Below, one piece after another: positions 1 through 6,970 of a DNA stretch of 44,923 nucleotides. Position 1 is the stretch's first letter, and each line of letters opens with the position of its first letter. The stretch lies in IMG/VR virus record IMGVR_UViG_3300042946_000505, positions 1 through 44,923 of that record. One strand, 5' to 3'. Source of the stretch: a virus. The translations under genes and the position numbers were made by a program. Under the pieces are notes generated by a model. It was not told the DNA's origin. It was given only the letters and a program-made list of their open reading frames with translations, and did no database searches.

Positions 1-127
1 TCCCCTGCGACTCGCCGTGAAGTTGCTTCCGGCAATAGATGGTTCGCTAGACCTCACCGAGCAGGAGAGCCAGGACGTCATGGGCCTCGTTGTCGAGTTT
101 GCGTCAATGATCCGTGAAGCGAACGCC
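1..127. repeat. Left copy of 127-bp terminal direct repeat (circular genome overlap)
   Basis: The first 127 bases are identical to 44797-44923. A gene that starts at 44633 reads straight through the repeat and ends at 154, so the two copies are the same locus seen twice. The length of 127 matches a common assembler k-mer size, so I read this as overlap of a circular contig and not as a physical terminal repeat of the virion DNA. Confidence 0.93.
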
Positions 128-154
128 GTCAACAAAAACTACTCCAACAACTGA
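2..154 (+). CDS. Small early protein crossing the contig join (3' part)
   Basis: This is the 3' end of the gene that starts at 44633. The in-frame codons in this copy run from position 2, and the final residues VNKNYSNN end at the TGA at 152-154. The next gene starts 10 bases later at 165, so the two are probably cotranscribed. Confidence 0.8.
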   Translation, partial: PLRLAVKLLPAIDGSLDLTEQESQDVMGLVVEFASMIREANAVNKNYSNN

Positions 155-164
155 AAGGGCTCCG

Positions 165-971
165 ATGAAATACCGCAGCAAGAAGAGCAAGCGTGTCCGT
201 AACCTACAGCCCATTGGCATCGTCGTGCATCGAGGCACGTCGCCGGGTACGGGCGATCCCTACGTCGTGATCGCGACATTCCATAGCGAGAACGAGAAGA
301 CCGGGAACGTCGTGACAGTGTGGATCGTTCGCGATGACGTCAAGCCGACCCAGGCCAAGTCTCGCGGCGAGGTTCACGCGACCTGTCTCGACTGTGTCCT
401 CGGCATGGTTGGTGGTTGCTATGTCGTGGTGCAGAACGCACCGAACGCCATCTGGCGTGCCTACAAGGATGGACGCTACGAGGAGTACGCGCCAGAGCGG
501 CACGACAGCATGATCGCTGGTCGCGTTGTTCGATGGGGTGGCTACGGCGAGCCTGTGCTGGTTGACCTCGAAATCATCCGGCACTGGTCGCACGACCTGT
601 CGATTGGGTGGTCAGGGTACACGCAGCAATGGCGTCGACCGGAGTTCCAGGCCTACAGGAGTTTCTTCATGGCGTCCGTGCATTCCATCCGACAGGCAGA
701 CCTTGCCAGCACGATGGGGTGGCGGTACTTCCGCGACTGCGCGTCGTTGGAAGACGAGCCGGTGCGTCGTGGCGAGTTTCTGTGTCCAGCCTCATACGAG
801 GGCGGCGAGCGAATGCAGTGCATCGACTGCAAGCAGGGCTGCAATGGGGCAAATCGCCCGGTGGGCGAGATTCAGCGTGCGAGCGTCGTGACGCAGCGGC
901 ACGCCAATGCTGTCGAGACTCTGATTCTCAACAAAGCGATCAGAGAGGGCCGTGTCTCTTTTGACGCTTGA
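165..971 (+). CDS. Conserved phage protein of unknown function, GYTxQW motif
   Basis: 268 residues from the ATG at 165, which has GAAAGGG just upstream; an upstream GTG at 114 would overlap the preceding gene and has no clear ribosome binding site. The N-terminus is basic (KYRSKKSKRVRN). The middle contains GRVVRWGGYGEPVLVDLEII and WSGYTQQWR, and the C-terminal third has Cys-rich segments (CPASYEGGERMQCIDCKQGC) that could bind a metal. I associate this arrangement with a widespread phage and plasmid protein of unknown role; no enzymatic motif is evident. A variant TGTCTC-TTTTGA sequence lies in its last codons (953-966). Confidence 0.8.
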   Translation: MKYRSKKSKRVRNLQPIGIVVHRGTSPGTGDPYVVIATFHSENEKTGNVVTVWIVRDDVKPTQAKSRGEVHATCLDCVLGMVGGCYVVVQNAPNAIWRAYKDGRYEEYAPERHDSMIAGRVVRWGGYGEPVLVDLEIIRHWSHDLSIGWSGYTQQWRRPEFQAYRSFFMASVHSIRQADLASTMGWRYFRDCASLEDEPVRRGEFLCPASYEGGERMQCIDCKQGCNGANRPVGEIQRASVVTQRHANAVETLILNKAIREGRVSFDA

Positions 972-1004
972 TTGACCGTTTTCGGGTATTCTCAGGGCTG
1001 GAAG

Positions 1005-1039
1005 GTGCCGCGACTTTCAGCCTATTCATGTAGCGGCAC
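1005..1039 (+). other. Leader hairpin ending at the ribosome binding site
   Basis: GTGCCGC (1005-1011) pairs with GCGGCAC (1033-1039) across a 21-base loop and runs directly into AGGAGGG, the ribosome binding site of the gene at 1054. There is no T-run, so it is not a typical intrinsic terminator. Its position suggests control of translation or RNA stability. Confidence 0.55.
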
Positions 1040-1053
1040 AGGAGGGCCAAGCA

Positions 1054-1791
1054 ATGGCTCGCGTTTGTGGTGATGGCTATACGGCGACTCGCGCTCAACT
1101 GCGTAAGATCGCAACCCCGGCGGCTACGGCAACGTGGCAGCCAATACCGCACGACTTTGTCGTGCAACAGGTCGAGCAGACGGTGTCCAGCCATTCGCTG
1201 GAAGTCGCCAACGAGCAATACCTCGTTGCCCGCGACGGAAAGCGAATGTTTGGCGTGCTCGACCTGCGGTCACCGGAGGACAAGGACTACGGGCTCACCG
1301 TGGGGATTCGCAACTCCCACGACATGAGTTTCCCGGTCGGCCTCCTGCTGGGTGCAAGGGTGTTCGTCTGCTCCAACCTGTCGTTCAGCGGCGAGGTGAA
1401 GGTGCAGACCAAGCACACGAAGTATGTGTTGGACAGGTTGCCGAAGCTTGTCTGTGGCGCGGCGAGTCGCCTTCTGGAGTCTCGCGGCGTGCAGGACAAG
1501 AGGATCGCAGCCTACAAGGCGACGGAGATCGAGCCGAAGAAGGAGGCTGCATACCTCATGTTGCAGGCCCTTCGCACGGACGTCATCCCGACGCGACTGA
1601 TCGACAACCTCATCACGCGGTGGGAGTTTCCCACTCATGAAGAGTTTGCCGAGTCGTGGTCGGCATGGCGGATGTTCAACGCCGTGACGGAAGTCCTCAA
1701 GGAGGCCTCGCCTCTGCTCCTGGCCGAGCGGACGCAGCGTCTCCATGTCTTGATGGACAATCACTGCGGCCTGCTGGCAACGAAGATTTGA
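1054..1791 (+). CDS. DUF932-like phage/plasmid protein
   Basis: 245 residues; the ATG follows AGGAGGG with good spacing. The central region (about residues 85-135) contains YGLTVGIRNSHDMSF, GLLLGARVFVCSNLSFSGE and a following Lys/His-rich stretch, which resembles the core of the DUF932/TIGR03299 family of phage and plasmid proteins. The biochemical role of that family is unknown; members are common in mobile elements. The C-terminal third is mostly helical with acidic segments. The gene lies in an early plus-strand array and has its own leader hairpin. The family assignment is from motif resemblance only. Confidence 0.75.
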   Translation: MARVCGDGYTATRAQLRKIATPAATATWQPIPHDFVVQQVEQTVSSHSLEVANEQYLVARDGKRMFGVLDLRSPEDKDYGLTVGIRNSHDMSFPVGLLLGARVFVCSNLSFSGEVKVQTKHTKYVLDRLPKLVCGAASRLLESRGVQDKRIAAYKATEIEPKKEAAYLMLQALRTDVIPTRLIDNLITRWEFPTHEEFAESWSAWRMFNAVTEVLKEASPLLLAERTQRLHVLMDNHCGLLATKI

Positions 1792-1802
1792 TTTGGCGTC
1801 TG

Positions 1803-1816
1803 TGTCTCACGTTTGA
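1803..1816 (+). promoter_or_regulatory. TGTCTCA operator-like element 1
   Basis: TGTCTCACGTTTGA, 12 bases after the stop codon of the preceding gene and upstream of a 16-bp hairpin. It matches the genome-wide consensus TGTCTCA-N4-TGA. Confidence 0.6.
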
Positions 1817-1823
1817 TTCGGTG

Positions 1824-1860
1824 TCCGCTGGGCGGCTGCACAGGGCAGTCGCCTAGCGGA
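1824..1860 (+). other. 16-bp leader hairpin
   Basis: TCCGCTGGGCGGCTGC (1824-1839) pairs with 1845-1860, using two G-T pairs, around a five-base ACAGG loop. No T-run follows. It sits between element 1 and the ribosome binding site of the gene at 1887. Confidence 0.65.
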
Positions 1861-1886
1861 TGCCACAACCACGAAGGGTAGTGATC

Positions 1887-2366
1887 ATGAACGGCAAGTT
1901 TTTCCAGAAGAATGGCGTCGATTCGGACAAGGTGGCCGAGTGCCTTGGCGACTTCGATGCGCTGATCGAGAAGGTCGACGAGTGGCGAGACGAGTTGGAG
2001 TCCTACAGGGACGAGTTGGAGACGGCCAAGAGCGACCTTGAGGACGCCGAGTCCCAGGACGAACTCGACAACGTCGTTTCGGCACTGCGTGACATCACGA
2101 TGCCTGACGGGGCCGACACGATGGACACGACGTCCGAAACGCTGGCCGACGCCGCCGATGAGTGCGGCATCGAGGAGAGTGGATACGACGATTGGCAGGG
2201 CAGCATGAACGCATATCTCCTGGCCTTGGAGTGCCGCGTGAAAAATATGTCGCAGGAGCCTAACGCCGCGGAGCGTTACGAGATCGAGCGTTGCGTGTCA
2301 GACGTGCGCAAGACATTCAGCAAGGGCATCGAGCAGATTGACGAGTCGGTCGGAGTGAATCGTTAG
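1887..2366 (+). CDS. Acidic coiled-coil protein, unknown
   Basis: 159 residues. I chose the ATG at 1887 because GAAGGG lies eight bases upstream; an in-frame ATG at 1860 overlaps the leader hairpin. Residues about 20-65 form a heptad-rich acidic coiled coil (EKVDEWRDELESYRDELET and onward), and the rest is also acidic. No catalytic motif is visible. Being small, acidic and early, it could be a host-takeover or DNA-mimic type protein, but that is only a guess. Confidence 0.75.
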   Translation: MNGKFFQKNGVDSDKVAECLGDFDALIEKVDEWRDELESYRDELETAKSDLEDAESQDELDNVVSALRDITMPDGADTMDTTSETLADAADECGIEESGYDDWQGSMNAYLLALECRVKNMSQEPNAAERYEIERCVSDVRKTFSKGIEQIDESVGVNR

Positions 2367-2374
2367 TTGGTGAG

Positions 2375-2388
2375 TGTCTCAAGTTTGA
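2375..2388 (+). promoter_or_regulatory. TGTCTCA operator-like element 2
   Basis: TGTCTCAAGTTTGA, 8 bases after the preceding stop codon. The identical 14-mer recurs at 44270-44283, and in both places it is followed by TCCG. Confidence 0.65.
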
Positions 2389-2391
2389 TCC

Positions 2392-2433
2392 GCTCGCCGC
2401 ACTGTCTGGCGCGTGCCCAGCAGTGCGGCGAGC
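2392..2433 (+). other. 13-bp perfect leader hairpin
   Basis: GCTCGCCGCACTG (2392-2404) pairs perfectly with 2421-2433 across a 16-base loop. It lies between element 2 and the ACAGGAGGAG ribosome binding site of the gene at 2456. There is no T-run. Confidence 0.7.
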
Positions 2434-2455
2434 ATTCACAGGAGGAGTTGCCATC

Positions 2456-2848
2456 ATGGCAAAGCGGTTCTCAGAGTATCGAAGAAGGGATCGGCTCAGT
2501 TGGGCCAACGTGGATAGCGAGATCGTGCTCGCCGTCGCAGGCGTCTGCGATGGTCACACGATCTTCAAGCCGGAGGCGTTCATCGAGACAGGTGCGCCGC
2601 CGGCTCTGATCGCGCAGCACACGAAGTGCTACGAGAGCAATCCGTCAGATCCGAAGGAGACGATTTTTGACGAGGACGGCGACCCGATGAACCAGTGTCT
2701 CGGAGTCTACGGACTGCAGATGATTCAGGTCATGTGCAGCGACCTCGGCGTGGATTACGAGGCCAAGATGGGTCGTGGCTTTCAGGCCGCCGCCTGTCGT
2801 GCAGCGATCATCAAGCACTTCGCCGCGAAGGAGGTGTCGAATGGCTAA
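2456..2848 (+). CDS. Early protein of unknown function
   Basis: 130 residues from the ATG at 2456, which is preceded by an AGGAGG site. The sequence has a mixed alpha/beta character with FDEDGDPMNQCLGVYGLQMIQVMC in the middle and a helical C-terminus. I do not recognise it. Its 3' end overlaps the next gene by eight bases, and that gene's ribosome binding site (AAGGAGG) lies inside it, so the two are probably translationally coupled. Confidence 0.75.
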   Translation: MAKRFSEYRRRDRLSWANVDSEIVLAVAGVCDGHTIFKPEAFIETGAPPALIAQHTKCYESNPSDPKETIFDEDGDPMNQCLGVYGLQMIQVMCSDLGVDYEAKMGRGFQAAACRAAIIKHFAAKEVSNG

Positions 2849-3227
2849 GGCCAAGCCCTGCTTCAACCCCGGCGGTGCTGCGAACTTCCGTCCCGTCAAG
2901 GGCGGAATCGCCGTGCTGCAGGACATCATGGACGAGGCCTTCTCGATGGGGCGGTACGCCAAGAAGAAGGCCAAGAAGGCGTCAAGTGTTCGCCAAGTGG
3001 ACCGCAAGGTCGCTTGGCCCACTGGTCGCACGATCCTCCGTGTTCGTCACATGACGAAGGCGGAACTCGTTCGCGAGGGATGGGGGAGCCGCGGAGGCGG
3101 CATCGCCCTTGACCTCAACGACGGTGGAATCCTGTATGCGTCGCGGGACGACGAGGGCAACGGCCCAGGCGTCTTCTTCGCGATCAGTCCGAAGGGTGAG
3201 GCCGTTCGCGTCCACCCGCTTTCTTGA
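2841..3227 (+). CDS. Basic early protein of unknown function
   Basis: 128 residues; the ATG at 2841 overlaps the end of the preceding gene and follows AAGGAGG. The N-terminal 60 residues are Lys-rich (RYAKKKAKKASSVRQ), which may favour nucleic acid binding. The C-terminal half has a Gly-rich segment (WGSRGGGIALDLNDGG) of predicted beta structure. I see no family match. Confidence 0.75.
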   Translation: MAKAKPCFNPGGAANFRPVKGGIAVLQDIMDEAFSMGRYAKKKAKKASSVRQVDRKVAWPTGRTILRVRHMTKAELVREGWGSRGGGIALDLNDGGILYASRDDEGNGPGVFFAISPKGEAVRVHPLS

Positions 3228-3240
3228 TCCTTTGGTCAGT

Positions 3241-3267
3241 CACCCGGCGGTGCGTTGCCGTCGGGTG
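3241..3267 (+). other. 10-bp hairpin after the 2841 gene
   Basis: CACCCGGCGG (3241-3250) pairs with CCGTCGGGTG (3258-3267) across a seven-base loop, 13 bases after a stop codon. Element 3 follows. Without a T-run it is at most a weak terminator. Confidence 0.5.
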
Positions 3268-3278
3268 GCTGGCCTCTC

Positions 3279-3292
3279 TGTCTCACGAATGA
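3279..3292 (+). promoter_or_regulatory. TGTCTCA operator-like element 3
   Basis: TGTCTCACGAATGA, followed by GCC. The right half TGAGCC is a partial match to the inverted TGAGACA half. It lies only nine bases before the ligase start at 3301. Confidence 0.55.
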
Positions 3293-3300
3293 GCCGAACC

Positions 3301-4122
3301 ATGAAGTACGCAAAGAGAACTCAGAAGTACGTCAACTATGACACGGCCGCAGAGGCTGCGAGTGCGGAGCGGTTTGATCTGATCCAGCCCAAGCACGACG
3401 GTTGGTGGGCCTGCGTGTCCATCAAGAAAGGGGTGGCACGAATCTACTCCAGACAGGCCGTGCTCAAGGCAACCATCGAAGTGCCAAAGGCCACCGACTG
3501 CGTCCTGCTTGGCGAGTATCTCGTCGGCACGCAGAGGGCCAAGCAATCGGATGACGAGTCTCGGCTCGTCGTGTTTGACGTCTTGGAGGTCGAGGGTGTT
3601 CCGGTGACGTCAGAGACATACGAGCGTCGCATGTCCAACTACGGTCGATGCGTCACGTTCGTGGATTGGATGCAGCGCGTCGAGTCTGTGCCAGTGAAGC
3701 AGCACCGCACTGCTTGGTCGAGGCTTGTAGAGAAGGAGGGAGCGGAGGGCCTTGTGTTCCGCCACTCGCTCGATCCCTACGACAGGGGCGTGATTGGCCG
3801 CGTCAAGCAGACGTTCACGATGGACTACGTCGTGATGGGGCTGCAGCCCGGCGAGGGAAGGCATGAGGGCCGGATGGGTGCCGTGATCTGCGGGCTGTAC
3901 GAGGGCAAGAAGTTGGTCGAGAAGGTTCGCGTTGGCGGCGGCTGGTCAGACCAAGAACGCGACGCGATTTGGAAGAGGCCGCAGTCGTATGTCGGGCGCG
4001 TGCTCGAAGTCCGCGGCTATCAGGTGTTCGATTCGGGCTCGATGCGTCATCCGAACGCTGTTCGGTTCCGCGAGGACAAGGATGCCAGCGAGTGCGTTTT
4101 CACGAAGAAAGAGGTGAAGTGA
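3301..4122 (+). CDS. ATP-dependent DNA ligase
   Basis: 273 residues, typical of small viral and plasmid ligases. Motif I is QPKHDGWW, with the AMP-accepting lysine at residue 31. LLGEYLV (Glu 72) is the motif III region, AEGLVFR (around 148-154) is motif IV and RVKQTFTMDYVV (from about 167) is motif V with its lysine. The C-terminal segment ending in SGSMRHPNAVRFREDK is the OB-fold end. It seals nicks using ATP, in phage replication or recombination. I prefer the ATG at 3301; an ATG at 3289 would overlap element 3. The stop overlaps the next start (TGATG). Confidence 0.9.
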   Translation: MKYAKRTQKYVNYDTAAEAASAERFDLIQPKHDGWWACVSIKKGVARIYSRQAVLKATIEVPKATDCVLLGEYLVGTQRAKQSDDESRLVVFDVLEVEGVPVTSETYERRMSNYGRCVTFVDWMQRVESVPVKQHRTAWSRLVEKEGAEGLVFRHSLDPYDRGVIGRVKQTFTMDYVVMGLQPGEGRHEGRMGAVICGLYEGKKLVEKVRVGGGWSDQERDAIWKRPQSYVGRVLEVRGYQVFDSGSMRHPNAVRFREDKDASECVFTKKEVK

Positions 4123-4535
4123 TGGCCGAGGTCAAGATTCGTGATTGCAAGCAGGGCGAGGCCGTGTTCACTGCGTGGAGTTATTTCGACTCCATCACTG
4201 GGGCGGCGAAGGTGTACATCGGTCGTGGCACGGTGCTGATCCCCGAGAGCGCAGTTGTGCTCAAGGAGGACGGCGTCGCGTCTGTCGTGGCCTCGTTCAT
4301 GCGAGTCTTCCTGTCGGAGGATGCGGCGAGGGAGTTCATGGCGAACGAGTTCCGAAGGCTCGGCAAGGAGTATCTGCGCGTGGCGGAAAATCTCGCCTGC
4401 CCAGCGCAGCCGTACTTCGACACGCCAGCCCCAGGCACGACGCAGCCGGAAGGCTATGCGTGCGTGACCTGTGATGCACGGCAGGGCAGTGCGTTCGCGA
4501 TGACGTGCCAGCGGTGCGAGGAGGACAACGACTGA
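4122..4535 (+). CDS. Early protein with C-terminal zinc-ribbon-like cysteines
   Basis: 137 residues; the ATG overlaps the ligase stop codon (TGATG). Residues about 20-85 are mixed alpha/beta. The C-terminus contains CVTCDARQGSAFAMTCQRC, a CxxC...CxxC arrangement likely to bind zinc. The position directly behind the ligase suggests coupled expression. The function is unknown. Confidence 0.8.
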   Translation: MAEVKIRDCKQGEAVFTAWSYFDSITGAAKVYIGRGTVLIPESAVVLKEDGVASVVASFMRVFLSEDAAREFMANEFRRLGKEYLRVAENLACPAQPYFDTPAPGTTQPEGYACVTCDARQGSAFAMTCQRCEEDND

Positions 4536-4696
4536 TGGACCGCACGACTGACAGGCAGTATTCGGAAGACACGATGGAAGCGATCCGTCGGATTAAGCGG
4601 CTCGAGCAGAGGCTGTGGGGCGACAGGTATTCGGTGTCGTGTGACGCTGAACGCTTCACCGTGGATGACGAGCGTAACGAGGAGGATGAAGAGTGA
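4535..4696 (+). CDS. Small acidic protein
   Basis: 53 residues from MDRTTDRQYSEDTMEAI. The start overlaps the preceding stop (TGATG), and the C-terminus is very acidic (DDERNEEDEE). The middle is a short helix. The family is unknown. Support comes from the tight stop/start overlap at both ends. Confidence 0.7.
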   Translation: MDRTTDRQYSEDTMEAIRRIKRLEQRLWGDRYSVSCDAERFTVDDERNEEDEE

Positions 4697-4986
4697 TGAC
4701 CGATCCGCAGTTCACGAAGGAACTGAAGGCTCGCGGTTTCGCAGTGTTGATCCCAGGCAGGGACGATGTGCCGACGCACGGCTACATCGACCTGGGGGAT
4801 GGGCATCGCGTGAATCGCTGGCTTGGAGGGAGCCGGTTGGAGGAGCAGTTGGCGTTTTGCGTTAAGGTCCGCGAGGGCCTCGCAAAGGCTAAGGCCAAGG
4901 TGGCGGCCAAGCCCGCCCCGAAGGTCGCGAAGAAGGTTGCCAAGAAAGCGGCCAAGAAGGTCGCCAAGAAAGGAGGTGCGCGATGA
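4696..4986 (+). CDS. Small protein with histone H1-like Lys/Ala tail
   Basis: 96 residues, starting in a TGATG overlap. The first 65 residues look folded (FAVLIPGRDDVPTHGYIDLG). The last 30 are a repeating KVAKKAAK-type tail like those of bacterial histone H1-like proteins, suggesting DNA or RNA binding. A second Lys/Gly/Ala-rich peptide is encoded at 36210-36407. Confidence 0.75.
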   Translation: MTDPQFTKELKARGFAVLIPGRDDVPTHGYIDLGDGHRVNRWLGGSRLEEQLAFCVKVREGLAKAKAKVAAKPAPKVAKKVAKKAAKKVAKKGGAR

Positions 4987-5210
4987 AGTACCAAGACGGA
5001 GACATCATCGTGGTCGATGATGGTGTGTTGACGGCCTCTCCTCTAAGGGGTCAGGGTGCGGTTCGTGCAGAAGTCCTCATGGACTCCGACGGCCCGCAGG
5101 TGTATGTCGCGTTCATGCGGCCGTGCGTTTCTTCACCGATGTTCGTGTTTGAGAAAGACATCATCGGACGGCCGCAGGTCGAGGTCGTGAAGAAAGGAGG
5201 TGAGAAGTGA
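4983..5210 (+). CDS. Small early protein, unknown
   Basis: 75 residues; the ATG overlaps the preceding TGA (ATGA). Predicted mostly beta, with DGDIIVVDDGVLTASPLRGQ at the N-terminus. The family is not recognised. AAAGGAGGTGA at its 3' end serves as ribosome binding site for the next gene. Confidence 0.75.
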   Translation: MKYQDGDIIVVDDGVLTASPLRGQGAVRAEVLMDSDGPQVYVAFMRPCVSSPMFVFEKDIIGRPQVEVVKKGGEK

Positions 5211-5422
5211 AGATTGCAAACGACGACGCGGTCGTGAAGGAGTGGTTGATGATGATCAAGGTGGCCTGCGATCCCGCCTCCCCGTTCGCGGGAATGGTGG
5301 ACATCTCTGGCCTCATGAAGTTGCCGCTTCCAACGCAGAAGCGGATCTTCGACGCCATGACCGTCGAGGAGCGAGGCCACATGAAGGCCCTGTATGGGCC
5401 GAAAGATGGCGTGACTCCATGA
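5207..5422 (+). CDS. Small early protein, unknown (GTG start)
   Basis: 71 residues. The GTG at 5207 overlaps the preceding TGA and is set by AAAGGAGGTGAGAA directly upstream. The sequence is helical, with a central MVDISGLMKLPLPTQKRIFD. It is the last gene of the plus-strand early run; a hairpin and a TGTCTCA element follow it. Confidence 0.75.
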   Translation: MKIANDDAVVKEWLMMIKVACDPASPFAGMVDISGLMKLPLPTQKRIFDAMTVEERGHMKALYGPKDGVTP

Positions 5423-5428
5423 GTGCCG

Positions 5429-5472
5429 GCGGCTGGCTGCCCCGCGAGTTCTGCTCCGGGGCGGCCTGCCGC
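5429..5472 (+). terminator. Strong hairpin at the end of the early plus operon
   Basis: GCGGCTGGCTGCCCCG (5429-5444) pairs with 5457-5472 with one mismatch across a 12-base loop, then TTTGC. It lies seven bases after the last early stop codon and 22 bases before the end of the convergent integrase gene. A transcription terminator is the simplest reading, although the T-run is short. Confidence 0.6.
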
Positions 5473-5477
5473 TTTGC

Positions 5478-5491
5478 TGTCTCACATTTGC
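5478..5491 (+). promoter_or_regulatory. TGTCTCA operator-like element 4 (between convergent genes)
   Basis: TGTCTCACATTTGC, between the end of the plus operon and the end of the minus-strand integrase. No gene begins downstream in either direction nearby, so this copy is hard to explain as a promoter. Confidence 0.6.
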
Positions 5492-5493
5492 GC

Positions 5494-6360
5494 CTAGTCG
5501 AGGGACGTCGGGGCGGTTCGCGGAGCCCCGATGATGTACGGATCAAGGTAGTGCCGTGCTGCAATCGCACTGCCCGGCGCGTGCCCTAGGTGAACGGCCC
5601 CTGCGCCGGGGCATCCCTTCTCGACGTCAGTTGCTGACGCACGCCGAATCCACTTCCAAGAGCCATTCCGCACGCCTGCCTTGGCGACGATCCGCTTGAA
5701 CTGGGAGCGGAAGGTTTCCGCCGACTTCGCCCACGGACAGATCATCTTGCGTGGGTGGGCCACTAGCGACTCGCGAAGCATCTCTACGGTGGCTGGCGTC
5801 AGCCTGCAGACGATGGCCCTGCCCGTCTTCGATTGCCCTAGAGCCATCACCCCGTCTGGCTGAACCTCGTCGCACCGCAGCCTGAGAATGTCCACAAGTC
5901 TCAGGCCTGTCTCCCAGGAGATCCGCACGGCGAGTGACCACCACACATTGCGAGGCACGTTGCCCTTGCGTGTCCGCTTAAGTTTGGAGGCCACTGCCAG
6001 TAACTGACGTACCTCCTCGACCGTCCACGCCCGTGGTGGCGTGTATGGCACTTTCGCGGGCCTGAGCCTGCGTGGTGGCTCCTGACACAGCCCCTTGTCT
6101 GCGGCTGCCCGCCACAGGGCCAGTAGGTGTCTCCTGCGGTTCGCAACCGTGTTCGGGGCCAGATGGCTCGACTGTATGTCTCGGAGCCAGCGGTTGAACA
6201 GGTCGGGTTCTAGTTCGTGAACCCCTACGGGCCGCTTGGCCCAATCGCTCACCGACTTGGCTGCGTACCGGTACTGACGAGCGGCCTCCTTCGTGAGCCC
6301 CCTCTCTAGGTCGTATGCCTCCACAAACTGAAAGACAGAACTGTCTGCTCGCCGGAACAT
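5494..6360 (-). CDS. int: Tyrosine recombinase / phage integrase
   Basis: 288 residues from the ATG at 6360, which has GGAGG eight bases upstream; an in-frame extension to 6420 lacks a ribosome binding site. The N-terminal core-binding domain spans about 1-100 (FVEAYDLERGLTKEAARQY). Catalytic candidates are Arg154 in ETGLRLVDIL, Lys178 in GQSKTGR, Arg240 in WIRRASAT (where the usual His is replaced), His260 in LGHAPGS and the nucleophile Tyr271 in ARHYLDPY. It would catalyse site-specific integration at the host tRNA-Arg site represented by the adjacent attP-like sequence. Confidence 0.93.
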   Translation of the reverse strand: MFRRADSSVFQFVEAYDLERGLTKEAARQYRYAAKSVSDWAKRPVGVHELEPDLFNRWLRDIQSSHLAPNTVANRRRHLLALWRAAADKGLCQEPPRRLRPAKVPYTPPRAWTVEEVRQLLAVASKLKRTRKGNVPRNVWWSLAVRISWETGLRLVDILRLRCDEVQPDGVMALGQSKTGRAIVCRLTPATVEMLRESLVAHPRKMICPWAKSAETFRSQFKRIVAKAGVRNGSWKWIRRASATDVEKGCPGAGAVHLGHAPGSAIAARHYLDPYIIGAPRTAPTSLD

Positions 6361-6727
6361 GGCACCATCCTCCGTCGCCCGCAAAGCGTGCTTGCTTTCG
6401 CGGCCTCGAGTGAAAGACAACGCAGCACATGCGTTGGTGTTTCACCCCACAACGGTGGCACTACCTTTTCTTCGATTGCGTAGATTCTCAATCGCTTAGA
6501 TGGGGGGTGCGCGCACCCACCATACGAGACTGCCGTTGCAATGCGGCAGACGCCCTGCGATCCTATTGGATACCTCGCGTAGAGCATCGGTCTACGGAAC
6601 CGAAGGTTACAGGTTCGAGCCCTGTGGGGTGTAGTTCGCTTCCTTGCGACTTCCATCGTAACGGTGGGAAACAAGGGGCGAAACCGCTTTCAAGCAGAAA
6701 GCGATCTACACAACCAAAGGGCAAAAC
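6361..6727. other. int-xre intergenic region with attP and inverted repeats
   Basis: A divergent 367-bp region without genes. It holds CGATTG/CAATCG inverted arms (about 6474-6498), a perfect GGGTGCGCGCACCC palindrome near 6506-6519 and the tRNA-Arg 3' half. These are suitable places for integrase arm sites and for the promoters of int and xre. I cannot define -35/-10 boxes with confidence. Confidence 0.6.
6579..6633 (+). other. attP: attP core: 3' half of tRNA-Arg(ACG)
   Basis: The sequence reads as a tRNA from the D-arm end (TAGAGC) onward. The anticodon stem is TCGGT (6587-6591)/ACCGA (6599-6603) with seven-base loop CTACGGA and anticodon ACG at 6594-6596. A five-base variable loop follows, then T-stem ACAGG (6609-6613)/CCTGT (6621-6625) with loop TTCGAGC, then GGGGTGT and A as acceptor strand and discriminator. 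The bases upstream do not pair with the acceptor strand, so this is not a working tRNA. Phages that integrate in tRNA genes carry exactly this 3' portion so that the host gene is restored. Confidence 0.85.
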
Positions 6728-6970
6728 ATGAACCGCAAGTCGCGTTCGTTCCCTACTGACCTTGAAGTCCGCAAACGGATTGCGGCCAACGTCACCAACC
6801 TCCTGGAGGTGCGTGGGCTTTCGCGACGCGACCTCGCCAAGAAGACAGGGGATGCCCCTGCCACCGTTGCTAGGGTGGCCCAAGGGAAGCACACAGCACA
6901 GGCAGGCGTGGTCGTGAGGGTTGCGGACGCCTTGGGCGTGACTGTGGACAGGCTCCTCGTCCCTAGGTAG
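6728..6970 (+). CDS. Small XRE/Cro-CI-family HTH DNA-binding protein
   Basis: 80 residues with AAAGGG ahead of the ATG. Residues about 18-75 form an HTH_3-type domain: ERGLSRRDLAKKTG-like first helices (here VRGLSRRDLAKKTGDAPATV), recognition helix region ATVARVAQGKHTAQ and the closing VADALGVTVDRLL. There is no C-terminal peptidase domain, so it would not be inactivated by RecA-stimulated self-cleavage as CI is. It is the best candidate repressor or Cro and the natural candidate to bind the TGTCTCA elements; that link is inference. Confidence 0.9.
   Translation: MNRKSRSFPTDLEVRKRIAANVTNLLEVRGLSRRDLAKKTGDAPATVARVAQGKHTAQAGVVVRVADALGVTVDRLLVPR

Noticed and set aside
953-966. TGTCTC-TTTTGA near the end of the 165-971 gene as another element
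   Set aside because: Two bases shorter than the consensus and inside coding sequence; counted only as a possible degenerate copy.
6560-6633. A complete tRNA-Arg gene
   Set aside because: The 3' half folds perfectly, but the upstream bases cannot pair with the acceptor strand and the D-arm is too short. It is an attP copy of a tRNA 3' end.
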